Made by a program: the position numbers and the translations under genes
Notes under the pieces: generated by a model
Databases searched by the model: none
Told to the model about the DNA's origin: nothing
Seen by the model: the letters and a program-made list of their open reading frames with translations, nothing else
Shown: positions 26,381-34,581 of the stretch, piece after piece
How the letters are laid out: each line of letters opens with the position of its first letter
Position numbering within the stretch: position 1 is the stretch's first letter
Assembly: GCF_007828955.1 (NCBI RefSeq)
Contig: NZ_VIVR01000001.1
Coordinates: forward strand, 5,394,001 to 5,458,000
DNA length: 64,000 bases
Direction: 5' to 3'
Source: Kitasatospora atroaurantiaca
Lineage (GTDB): Bacteria > Actinomycetota > Actinomycetes > Streptomycetales > Streptomycetaceae

Positions 26381-27550
26381 TCAGTCCTTCTTCTGGCTGA
26401 TGTAGTCGAACATCTGCTTCGCCTGGGCGCCGAGCGCCGGGCCCGCCATCCAGGCCGCCGGACGCGGGCCGATCGAGTTGTTGCTGATCAGTGCGGGCTT
26501 GCCGCCGCGGTTGACGAACCAGCCGCCGCCGCTGGAGCCACCGGTCATGGTGCAGCCGATGTTGTACATCGACGGGCGGCTCGCGTCGAAGGAGAGCCGG
26601 GCGGGCTTGACCGTCGAGTCGCAGTGCTCGAGCTCGCGGCCGTCGAACGGCGCGGCCTGCGGGTAGCCGTACGCGAAGGCCGAGGTGATCTGGTCCCGCG
26701 GGGCGTTGAACCAGACCGGCACCGAGCTGCCCACGGTCTCCTCCAGCGAGCGGCCGTCGCCGCTCTCGGAGTGCACCCGGATCACGCCGAAGTCGTACTG
26801 GCTGGCCGGGCCGCCCTTGTGGCCGCCCTCCTCGACCCACTGCGGCGAGACGACGGCGTAGTCGGCGGCCCAGCTGCCGTACGGGGCGAGCTGCGCCTCG
26901 GTGGCGCGCTTGCCCCCGCTGGCGGCGCCCGCGCGGTTGAACGACGGGACGAAGCTGATCTTCTTGAACCAGTCGCCGCCCTTGCCCTCGTGCAGGCAGT
27001 GCGCGGCCGTCCAGACCAGGTTGCTCCTGCCCGGGTGGGCCGGGTCGCTGACCACGGTGCCCGAGCAGACGGCGCCGGTGTCCGCGTCGACGGTCATGAA
27101 GATCTTGCCGAGCACCGCGGTGCTCGCGCTGTACGGGTGCTGCTGCGGCTTGGCGGTGATGACGCTCGGCTGGGGGTCGTTCTCCGGAGCCGTGGTGGTG
27201 GACTGGATGCCCGCCTCCTGCGGGTCCATGCCCTTGGCGCCCTCCATCCTGGTGAGGTCCCAGAAGCCCTTGACCAGGTCGTTCTTGAAACCGTGCGCGT
27301 CGGCCCACTTGGACCAGTCGGACAGGCTCCAGTTCTTCAGGTCCTGCAGGTTGAGGTCCTTCAGGCTCTTCGGCAGGCTGAGGCCGGCCTTGCTGCTCGG
27401 CGAGGCGGTGGCACTCGCGGGCGGGGCCGCCTTCGGAGAGGTGTCGTCCTCGGGGCCGCAGGCGGTCGCGGCCAGAGCGAGGACGGTGAGCACAGCGGCG
27501 GCCGGACCGGCCGTGCGGCGGATCGGTGCTGTGCGGGCGTCAGATGGCAT
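26381..27550 (-). CDS. secreted trypsin-like serine peptidase (lipoprotein), paralogue A
   Basis: 389-residue exported chymotrypsin-fold protease. Signal peptide with lipobox LALAATAC (Cys31) followed by a Ser/Pro/Ala linker. The catalytic residues read His in WTAAHC, Asp in QYDFGVIRV, Ser in TGGSSGGGWF. The active-site Ser motif GSSGG, rather than GDSGG, resembles V8/glutamyl-endopeptidase-type trypsin-like peptidases. A helical region with repeated LKNWSLSDWSKWAD lies between linker and protease domain. It is about half identical to the next gene downstream, from which it is 67 bases away, so the pair is a tandem duplication. Substrate unknown. Confidence 0.85.
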   Translation of the reverse strand: MPSDARTAPIRRTAGPAAAVLTVLALAATACGPEDDTSPKAAPPASATASPSSKAGLSLPKSLKDLNLQDLKNWSLSDWSKWADAHGFKNDLVKGFWDLTRMEGAKGMDPQEAGIQSTTTAPENDPQPSVITAKPQQHPYSASTAVLGKIFMTVDADTGAVCSGTVVSDPAHPGRSNLVWTAAHCLHEGKGGDWFKKISFVPSFNRAGAASGGKRATEAQLAPYGSWAADYAVVSPQWVEEGGHKGGPASQYDFGVIRVHSESGDGRSLEETVGSSVPVWFNAPRDQITSAFAYGYPQAAPFDGRELEHCDSTVKPARLSFDASRPSMYNIGCTMTGGSSGGGWFVNRGGKPALISNNSIGPRPAAWMAGPALGAQAKQMFDYISQKKD

Positions 27551-27617
27551 GTGTTCGGTTCCCCGTGGTGATGGTTGTCCAGCTGAGGGTGGTACGTCTT
27601 GGCGCCACGTCGTGGCG

Positions 27618-28769
27618 CTACTTCTTGGCCAGGTAGTCGAGAGCCTGCTTGGCGACGCTCTCCAGGTACGGGCCGCTGAGCGAGGTGTGCTCCAGCGTCC
27701 CGATCGAGGTGTTGCTGACCAGGGCCTGGCGGCCGTCCGGCATGGTGGCGAACCAGCCGCCGCCGCTGGAGCCCGCGGTCATGGTGCAGCCGATCGTGAG
27801 CATCGAGGGCCGCTTGGGGTCGAACGAGAGCCTGACGGGTTTGCCGCCGTCGCACCGGTTCAACTCCCGTCCGTCGAAGGGTTTGACGGCCGGGTAGCCC
27901 CAGGCGGAGATGGTCAACTGCTCGCGCGGAGCGTCGAACCAGACCGGCACGGCGGTGCCGACCGTCTCCTCCAGGGACTTGGAACCGCCGTCCGGGTTGT
28001 GCACCTTCAGGACGGCGAAGTCGTACTGGCTGGCCGAGTTGCCGCTGTGGCCGCCCTCGGCCGTCCACTGCGGGGAGGTGATGACCTTGTCGGCCCACCA
28101 CTGGCCGAGCGGGGCGACCTGCGCCAGGCTCGCCTTCCTGCCCCCGCTCGCGGCACCCGAGCTGTTGTACGCGGGCACGAAGATGATGTTCTTGAACCAG
28201 TCCCCGCCCTTGCCCTCGTGCACGCAGTGCCCGGCCGTCCAGACCAGGTTGCTCTTCCCGGGGTGCGCCGGGTCGGCGACCACCGTGGCGGAGCACTGGC
28301 CGGTGCCGCCGCCCGGCGCGGTCGAGAAGACCTTCCCGGAGGCCGCGTACCTGGTGTAGGGGCGCGGCACCGCCACGGCCTGGACCGGAGCCGGCTCGGG
28401 GTCGGTGACGCCGCTGTCGGCGGGCGGCGGAGTGACGGGAGCGGGCTGCTGCGGCTGGGCGCCGTTCATCCGGTCCGGGTTCCAGAGGTCCTTGACGACC
28501 GGGTTGTTGAAGACGTGCTTGGACGCCCAGTTGTCCCAGTCCTCGAACTTCCACTTCCTGAGCTCGTCCCAGCTCTTCGGCAGCCCGTCCAGCAGACCCG
28601 AGGGCAGGCTGGTCGGCAGGTGCAGCCGCCCCCCGGAGCCACCGGTGGCCGAGGCCGACGCGGGCGGCGGGGCGGCCTTGCCGCCGTCGTCCCCGGGGCC
28701 GCAGGCGGTGGCGGTCAGCAGGGTCGCCGCGGCGAGTGCCGCGAAGGCCGTTCGGCGTAGCGATGACAT
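27618..28769 (-). CDS. secreted trypsin-like serine peptidase (lipoprotein), paralogue B
   Basis: 383-residue paralogue of the previous gene with the same architecture: lipobox LLTATAC (Cys23), low-complexity linker, a helical segment (SWDELRKWKFEDWDNWASKH), a Pro-rich segment, then the protease domain with His in WTAGHC, Asp in QYDFAVLKV and Ser in TAGSSGGGWF. The shared segments HEGKGGDWFK, GAASGG, SLEETVG and PVWF show the common origin. First of the two on the minus strand and divergent from the siderophore operon. Export to the outer face of the membrane is likely; no function beyond proteolysis can be inferred. Confidence 0.85.
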   Translation of the reverse strand: MSSLRRTAFAALAAATLLTATACGPGDDGGKAAPPPASASATGGSGGRLHLPTSLPSGLLDGLPKSWDELRKWKFEDWDNWASKHVFNNPVVKDLWNPDRMNGAQPQQPAPVTPPPADSGVTDPEPAPVQAVAVPRPYTRYAASGKVFSTAPGGGTGQCSATVVADPAHPGKSNLVWTAGHCVHEGKGGDWFKNIIFVPAYNSSGAASGGRKASLAQVAPLGQWWADKVITSPQWTAEGGHSGNSASQYDFAVLKVHNPDGGSKSLEETVGTAVPVWFDAPREQLTISAWGYPAVKPFDGRELNRCDGGKPVRLSFDPKRPSMLTIGCTMTAGSSGGGWFATMPDGRQALVSNTSIGTLEHTSLSGPYLESVAKQALDYLAKK

Positions 28770-28998
28770 GGCTCAGCCCCCCGTGGCATGTGCGCTTGGA
28801 CGGCCCGGACCGGCGGCCGGGCACCGGTGGAGTCTCCCACCTCGGAGCAGGACGGCGGTGGCCACCCCCTGGTTGCGCGGGTTGACGGATGGTCACCTTT
28901 CCGTGACCGGGTCTCCTCGATTCTCACTCCGACGGGTGAGTGATCGGACGGTATTCACCACAACGAGTGAGCCGATCTTGTGATCACCCGTCAGGGCT
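28770..28998. other. intergenic region between protease B and the siderophore operon
   Basis: No coding frame is convincing here. It contains GGTCAC-N6-GTGACC (28891-28908) and a run of CTCAC/GTGAG half-sites from 28923 to 28960 in AT-richer sequence, suggesting promoter and operator sites for the two divergent units. The iron-box candidate begins at 28999. Confidence 0.5.
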
Positions 28999-29013
28999 AG
29001 GTAACCCTTACCT
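28999..29013. promoter_or_regulatory. candidate iron box (DtxR/IdeR/DmdR type) before siderophore operon
   Basis: AGGTAACCCTTACCT has perfect inverted arms AGGTAA and TTACCT with a 3-base spacer. It agrees at 11 of 15 positions with the core AGGTTAGGCTAACCT of the actinobacterial iron-repressor consensus, including both ACCT/AGGT ends. It lies 93 bases before the first siderophore gene, where an operator is expected. Confidence 0.7.
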
Positions 29014-29105
29014 GTGGCGTCCGGGAAGCGTCCCCCACACCCTCGCCTTCCCACCGCCCCCGACCCTCCCAGCGCCCGCAGTCCCACGCGCCCCTAGGAG
29101 CAGCC

Positions 29106-30875
29106 TTGAGCACCGCCCTCACCGGAGCCCCGCCCGCAGTCCCCCACCAGTCGAGCGAGCCGGACCGGCTGCTCGATCCCGATCCGGCGGTGGCGGCGGA
29201 GCAGGCCGGGGTGGAGAGCCTGCTGCGCTGCTGGGCAAGGGAGACCGGTGCGGTCCCGGGGGCCGACGGGCTGCTGCGGATCCCGGTGCTCGGCGGTGCG
29301 GCGCAGCTCGCCGCGCCCGTACGCCACTGGTCGGCCTGCGGCTGGCACCGCTTCGGCCCGGTCGTCCTGGCGGGGGCCGACGGGGGGCCGGACGCCCCGG
29401 TGGACGCCGTCACCGTGGCCGCCCTGGTCGCCAGTGCGGTCGCCGAGCGGCCCGACCCGGGACAGATCGCCGACCTGGCCTCCCGGGTGGCCGACTCGGT
29501 GGTCCGCACCGCGGACGTGCTGGCGTACCGCCGCGGGGCCGAGGAGCCGGCCTCCTGGCCCTTCCTGCGGGCCGAGCAGTCCCTGCTGCTCGGCCACCCG
29601 CTGCACCCGACCCCGAAGAGCCGGGACGGCCTCGGGCCGGCGCAGAGCGCCGCGTACTCGCCCGAGCTGCACGGTGCCTTCCGGCTGCACTGGTACGCGG
29701 TCGACCGTGAGCTGCTCGCCGCCGACTCGGCCGCGGGGCTCGACGCCGACCGGCTGACCGCCCAACTGCTGGGCGATCCCGGCCTGTTGCCGCCGGGCAC
29801 CGCTGCCCTGCCGCTGCACCCCTGGCAGGCCCGCGAGCTGGCCCTGCGGCCCGCCGTCGCCGAGCTGCTGGCCACCGGCGGGCTGCACGACCTCGGCGTG
29901 CAGGGCGAGTTGTGGTACCCGACCTCGTCCGTCCGGACCGTCTGCCGCCCCGGCAGCCCGTGGATGCTCAAGCTCTCGCTCGGCCTGCGGATCACCAACT
30001 CCCGCCGGGAGAACCTCCGCAAGGAGCTGCACCGCGGTCTGGAGATGCACCAGCTGCTGGAGGCAGGTCTCGGCGCCGAGTGGCGGGCCGCCCACCCCGG
30101 CTTCGACATCGTCCGCGACCCGGCCTGGATCGGGGTGGACCTCCCGGGCCTCGACGACCCGAACGGACTGGACACCGTGCTGCGGCAGCAGCCCTTCGGC
30201 CCCGACGAGCGAGCGCTCTGCGTGGCCGGGCTGGTCGCCGAACGGCCGCTCGGCCGGGTCGACTCGCACCTCGGTGACGTCCTGCGGACCCTGGCCGCGC
30301 GCAGCGGACGGCCGGTGCCGACCGTCGCCGCCGAGTGGTTCCTGCGCTACCTCGACGCCATGGTGCTGCCCGTGCTCTGGCTGGACGGGCAGGCCGGCAT
30401 CGCGCTGGAGGCGCACCAGCAGAACAGCCTGGTGCTGCTGGACGAGGAGGGCTGGCCGGTCGGCGGCCGCTACCGGGACAACCAGGGCTACTACTTCAGG
30501 ACCTCGCACGCCGACCGGCTGGACGCCCGGCTGCCCGGCATCGGCAAGCTGAGCGACACCTTCATCGACGACCGGGTGATCGACAAGCACTTCGCCTACT
30601 ACCTCGGGATCAACCACATCCTCGGGCTGATCGGCGCTTTCGGCTCCCAGCAGCTCGCGGACGAGCACGTGCTGCTGGCCGCGCTGCGCCGGTTCCTGGC
30701 GGGCCCCCGGGCCGCCGCCACCGGGTCCGGCCTGGCCCGGCACCTGCTGGAGGCGCCGTCCCTGCACTGCAAGGCGAACCTGCTCACCCGGCTGCACGGG
30801 ATGGACGAGCTGGTCGGCCCGGTCGAGACCCAGTCGGTCTACGTCGACATCCCCAACCCGGTGGCCGCCGCGTGA
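29106..30875 (+). CDS. IucA/IucC-family NIS siderophore synthetase (first)
   Basis: NRPS-independent siderophore synthetase, 589 residues, condensing a carboxylate with an amine or hydroxylamine via an adenylated intermediate. Start is TTG 29106, with AGGAG five bases upstream. Family landmarks: GHPLHPTPKSRDG near residue 162, PLHPWQARELAL, KLSLGLRITNSRRENLRKEL, HQQNSLVLLDEEGWPVGGRYRDNQG and the C-terminal iron-transporter-type region with HCKANLLTRLHG. It opens a four-gene operon and its stop overlaps the next start (GTGA). Which substrate it takes cannot be read from sequence. Confidence 0.92.
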   Translation: MSTALTGAPPAVPHQSSEPDRLLDPDPAVAAEQAGVESLLRCWARETGAVPGADGLLRIPVLGGAAQLAAPVRHWSACGWHRFGPVVLAGADGGPDAPVDAVTVAALVASAVAERPDPGQIADLASRVADSVVRTADVLAYRRGAEEPASWPFLRAEQSLLLGHPLHPTPKSRDGLGPAQSAAYSPELHGAFRLHWYAVDRELLAADSAAGLDADRLTAQLLGDPGLLPPGTAALPLHPWQARELALRPAVAELLATGGLHDLGVQGELWYPTSSVRTVCRPGSPWMLKLSLGLRITNSRRENLRKELHRGLEMHQLLEAGLGAEWRAAHPGFDIVRDPAWIGVDLPGLDDPNGLDTVLRQQPFGPDERALCVAGLVAERPLGRVDSHLGDVLRTLAARSGRPVPTVAAEWFLRYLDAMVLPVLWLDGQAGIALEAHQQNSLVLLDEEGWPVGGRYRDNQGYYFRTSHADRLDARLPGIGKLSDTFIDDRVIDKHFAYYLGINHILGLIGAFGSQQLADEHVLLAALRRFLAGPRAAATGSGLARHLLEAPSLHCKANLLTRLHGMDELVGPVETQSVYVDIPNPVAAA

Positions 30876-31450
30876 TCCTGGACGGCCTGCAGGAGGTGAT
30901 CCCGACCACCGCCGGGGAGTTCCGGCTCCGACCGGTCCACCTCCCGGACGACCTGCCGCAGCTGGCCGAGTGGATGAACGACCCCGCGGTGGCGGCCTTC
31001 TGGGAGCTGGCCGGCCCGCCGGGAGTCACCGAGCAGCACCTGCGCCCCCAGCTCGACGGCGACGGCCGCAGCCTTCCCCGTCTGGGGCTGCTGGACGGCG
31101 TCCCGATGAGCTACTGGGAGATCTACCGCGCCGACCTCGACCCGCTCGCCCGGCACTACCCCGCACAGCCCCACGACACCGGCGTCCACCTGCTGCTCGG
31201 CCCCGCCGGCACCCGCGGCCGGGGCCTCGGCAGCACCCTGCTGGCGGCGCTCGCCGAACGGATCCTGCAGGCACGGCCCGCCTGCGGCCGGGTGGTCGCC
31301 GAACCCGACATCCGCAACACGCCCTCGGTACGGGCCTTCCGGAACGCCGGCTTCGAGCTCGCCGCCGAACTCGACCTGCCCACCAAGCGCGCGGCCCTGA
31401 TGATCCGCCGCCGCCCCCAGACCCCTCTCCGAACAGGACGGCATGGATAA
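30872..31450 (+). CDS. GNAT siderophore acetyl/acyltransferase (IucB-like)
   Basis: 192-residue N-acyltransferase of the siderophore type (IucB/AlcB/DesC-like). RLRPVHLPDDLPQLAEWMND starts the domain; the acetyl-CoA-binding loop is GTRGRGLGSTLL and NTPSVRAFRNAGF follows. The segment MSYWEIYRADLDPLARHYP is typical of hydroxylysine/hydroxydiamine acetylases. GTG 30872 overlaps the previous stop by four bases. It would acylate the hydroxylamine made by the monooxygenase encoded next, giving the hydroxamate chelating group. Confidence 0.88.
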   Translation: MILDGLQEVIPTTAGEFRLRPVHLPDDLPQLAEWMNDPAVAAFWELAGPPGVTEQHLRPQLDGDGRSLPRLGLLDGVPMSYWEIYRADLDPLARHYPAQPHDTGVHLLLGPAGTRGRGLGSTLLAALAERILQARPACGRVVAEPDIRNTPSVRAFRNAGFELAAELDLPTKRAALMIRRRPQTPLRTGRHG

Positions 31451-32801
31451 CCCGCAGCCCGAGCCGTACGACCTCCTCGGTGTCGGCATCGGCCCGTTCA
31501 ACCTCTCCCTGGCCGCGCTGGCCGACCAGGTCAGCGGCCTCAGCTCGCTGTTCTGCGAGGCCAGGGAGGAGTTCCGCTGGCACCCGGGGATGCTGGTCGA
31601 CGGGGCCAGGATGCAGGTCCCGTTCCTGGCCGACCTGGTCACGCTGGTCGACCCGACCAACCCGTGGTCCTTCCTCAACTACCTGCGCGACCGGGAGCGG
31701 CTCTTCCCGTTCTACTTCGCCGAGCGCTTCCAGCTGCCGCGCCGCGAGTACGACCACTATTGCCGCTGGGCGGCCGAGCGCCTCGTCAACTGCCGCTTCG
31801 GCACCGCCGTCACCGCGCTGCACTGGTCCGAGGAGCACGAGCTGTACCGGGCCGAGACCGGCCGCGGCGAGGTCTGGGCCAGGAACGTCGTCCTCGGCGT
31901 CGGCACCCGTCCGGGACACCCCGAGGCCTTCGCCGCGCTGCGCGGCCACCCCCGGGTCTGGCACTCCGCCGACTACCTCGACCGCCGCCACAGCCTCGAC
32001 GCCGCCCGCGACATCACCGTGGTCGGCTCCGGCCAGTCCGGTGCGGAGGTCTTCCTCGACCTGCTGCGCACCCGCGGCGGCGACGGCACCCGGCTGCGCT
32101 GGCTGACCAGGACCCGGGCGCTGGCCCCCATGGAGTACTCCAAGCTGGGCCTGGAGCACTTCACGCCCGACTACACCCGGTACTTCCAGAGCCTCGATCC
32201 CACGGTCCGCGACCAGCTGGTCGAGGCCCAGTGGCAGCTGCACAAGGCCGCCAGCGCCGAGACCCTCGCCGAGATCCACGACCACCTCTACGAGCGCACC
32301 ATCGGCCGCCCGCTGGACGCCGACCCGGTCGAGATCCTTCCCGGCACGGCCGTCACCGAGGCGCTGGCCGGGCCCTGCGGCGGCTTCGAACTGAGCTGCC
32401 GCCACGTCGACTCGGGCGCCGAGCACCTGGTACGCACCGACGCCGTCGTGCTCGCCACCGGCTACCGGGCGGTCCGCCCGGCCGCGCTCGACCCGATCGC
32501 CGAGCTGATCGACTGGGACGAGCACGGCCGCTACCGGGTCGACCCGGACCACCGGGTGGCCACCCGGCCCCGGCTCACCGGCGGCCTGTACGTCCAGAAC
32601 GCCGAACTGCACACCCACGGGGTCGGGACCCCGGACCTCGGCCTCGGCGCCCACCGCGCCGCCGTCATCCTCAACGCCGTCGCCGGGAAGACCATCCACC
32701 GGCTGCCCGCCCGCACGGCCTGGACCAGCTTCGCCCCGCCCGCCGCCACCGTGCTCCCGCGACCCCAGGAGGGGAACCGTGCCGCAGCAGCCACCCGCTG
32801 A
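31443..32801 (+). CDS. lysine/ornithine (or diamine) N-hydroxylase, IucD/DesB-like
   Basis: FAD- and NADPH-dependent N-monooxygenase of the SidA/IucD/PvdA family, 452 residues. FAD site GVGIGPFNLSLAAL at residues 13-26, substrate/FAD region FRWHPGMLVDGARMQVPFLADLVTL, NADPH site VVGSGQSGAEVF near 193-204, and the late motif VVLATGYRA. ATG 31443 overlaps the acyltransferase by eight bases, and its end overlaps the next gene by 23. It adds the hydroxyl group that becomes the hydroxamate. No decarboxylase lies in the operon, so an intact amino acid such as lysine could be the substrate, as in aerobactin; cadaverine as in desferrioxamine needs a decarboxylase elsewhere. Confidence 0.92.
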   Translation: MDNPQPEPYDLLGVGIGPFNLSLAALADQVSGLSSLFCEAREEFRWHPGMLVDGARMQVPFLADLVTLVDPTNPWSFLNYLRDRERLFPFYFAERFQLPRREYDHYCRWAAERLVNCRFGTAVTALHWSEEHELYRAETGRGEVWARNVVLGVGTRPGHPEAFAALRGHPRVWHSADYLDRRHSLDAARDITVVGSGQSGAEVFLDLLRTRGGDGTRLRWLTRTRALAPMEYSKLGLEHFTPDYTRYFQSLDPTVRDQLVEAQWQLHKAASAETLAEIHDHLYERTIGRPLDADPVEILPGTAVTEALAGPCGGFELSCRHVDSGAEHLVRTDAVVLATGYRAVRPAALDPIAELIDWDEHGRYRVDPDHRVATRPRLTGGLYVQNAELHTHGVGTPDLGLGAHRAAVILNAVAGKTIHRLPARTAWTSFAPPAATVLPRPQEGNRAAAATR

Positions 32802-34569
32802 GCTCTACCTGCCACCGCAGCTCACCCCCGAGCACTGGCAGCGGGCCCGCCGGGCGATGCTCGCCAAGATGATCGGCGAGTTCGCGTACGAGGAGCTGAT
32901 CAGCCCGGTCGCGGACGGCGACGGGTACCTGCTCGAGGTCCCGGGCGCCGAGTACCGGTTCACCGCACGCCGGGGGGCGTACGGGAGCTGGCAGGTCGAC
33001 CCGGCCTCGGTCGGCTGCGCCGCGGACCCGGACGGGGACCCGTTGCGCTTCGTCCAGCTGGCCCGTGGGGTGCTCGGCCTCTCCGGGGACACCCTCGGGC
33101 ACCTGCTCCGCGAGCTCACCGCCACCCTGCTGGCCGACGCGCACCAGATCGCCACCGAGCTGACCGCCGCCGAACTGGCCGACCTCGGCCATGTCGAGCT
33201 GGAGGGCCGGCAGAGCGGGCACCCCTGGATCGTCCCCAACAAGGGCCGGCTCGGCCTCTCGGCCCGGGACACCGCAGGCTGGGCGCCGGAGGCCCGTACA
33301 CCGCAGCGGCTGCCGTGGATCGCGGTGCACAGGCGGCTCGCCTCGTTCCGTGGGCAGGAGGACCTCTACACGCACGAGCTGGACACCGCGTTCCGCGAGC
33401 AGCTCGGCGAGCGGGCGGGGGAGTACCTGCTGCTGCCCGTCCACCCGTGGCAGTGGGACGAGGTGGTCGTGCCGCTCTTCGCCCCCTGGATCGCCTCCGG
33501 CGAGATCGTGCCCCTGCCCAGCGACGGCGACCTGAGGCTGCCGCAGCAGTCGATCCGGAGCTTCTTCAACCTCAGCCGCCCGGACCGCTGCACCGTCAAG
33601 CTGCCGCTCTCCATCCTCAACACCCTGGTCTGGCGCGGCCTGCCGACCGAGCGCACCCTCGCCGCCCCGGCGGTCACCGCCTGGATCCACGGGCTGCGCG
33701 ACGGCGACCCGTTCCTGCGCGACGAGTGCCGGGTGATCCTGCTCGGCGAGATCGCCTCCGTCACCGTCGACCACCCGCTCTACCGGGAGCTGCCGGAAGT
33801 CCCGTACCAGTACAAGGAACTGCTGGGCGCGATCTGGCGCGAGCCGCTCGGCCGGTACCTGAAGCCGGGCGAGCGCGGCCGGACCCTGGCGTCCCTGCTG
33901 CAGACCGGCTCCGACGGCGGGGCGCTGGTCGCCGAGCTGGTCGCCCGCTCGGGCCTCCCCGCCAGGGACTGGCTGCGCCGGCTGTTCGCGGTGATGCTGC
34001 CGCCGCTGCTGCACTTCCTCTACCGCTACGGCACGGTCTTCTCCCCGCACGGCGAGAACGCGATCGTGGTCTTCGACGAGCAGGACAGGCCGGTCCGGCT
34101 GGCCGTCAAGGACTTCGTGGACGACGTCAACATCAGCGACCAGGACCTGCCCGAGCTGGCCGGCCTGCCGGCGGAGGTCGGCGAGGTCCTGCTGCGCGAA
34201 CCCCCGGAGTTCCTCTGTCAGTTCCTGCACTCGGGGCTGTTCATCGGGGTGTACCGCTTCCTGGCGCCGCTCTTCGAGGAGCAGCTCGGGGTGGGCGAGG
34301 CCGAGTTCTGGGCACTGCTGCGCGAGCGGATCATGGCGCACCAACGGCGCTTCCCGGAGCTCACCGACCGCTTCAAGCTCTTCGACCTCTTCACCCCGCG
34401 GATCGAGCGGCTCTGCCTCAACCGCAACCGGCTGCTGCTGGACGGCTACCGGGACCGGCCACAGCGCCCGCACGCCGCCGTGCACGGCGAGGTCGACAAC
34501 GCCCTGCACCCCGGCGGACCGAGTGTGCTGCCCACCCAGAGGGACCGGATTGTCACTCCGGCCCCGTAG
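32779..34569 (+). CDS. IucA/IucC-family NIS siderophore synthetase (second)
   Basis: 596-residue NIS synthetase, distinct in sequence from the first. GTG 32779 lies inside the 3' end of the hydroxylase gene (23-base overlap), so translation is coupled. Motifs: SGHPWIVPNKGRLGLSARDTAG, LLPVHPWQWDEVV, SIRSFFNLSRPDRCTVKLPLS, HGENAIVVFDEQDRPVRLAVKDF, with the C-terminal IucA/IucC transporter-type domain. The KGRLG/HPWQ pattern is the one seen in type C synthetases such as IucC and DesD. It ends 12 bases before the DinG-type gene. Confidence 0.92.
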   Translation: MPQQPPAELYLPPQLTPEHWQRARRAMLAKMIGEFAYEELISPVADGDGYLLEVPGAEYRFTARRGAYGSWQVDPASVGCAADPDGDPLRFVQLARGVLGLSGDTLGHLLRELTATLLADAHQIATELTAAELADLGHVELEGRQSGHPWIVPNKGRLGLSARDTAGWAPEARTPQRLPWIAVHRRLASFRGQEDLYTHELDTAFREQLGERAGEYLLLPVHPWQWDEVVVPLFAPWIASGEIVPLPSDGDLRLPQQSIRSFFNLSRPDRCTVKLPLSILNTLVWRGLPTERTLAAPAVTAWIHGLRDGDPFLRDECRVILLGEIASVTVDHPLYRELPEVPYQYKELLGAIWREPLGRYLKPGERGRTLASLLQTGSDGGALVAELVARSGLPARDWLRRLFAVMLPPLLHFLYRYGTVFSPHGENAIVVFDEQDRPVRLAVKDFVDDVNISDQDLPELAGLPAEVGEVLLREPPEFLCQFLHSGLFIGVYRFLAPLFEEQLGVGEAEFWALLRERIMAHQRRFPELTDRFKLFDLFTPRIERLCLNRNRLLLDGYRDRPQRPHAAVHGEVDNALHPGGPSVLPTQRDRIVTPAP

Positions 34570-34581
34570 GGTGGAACCGTC

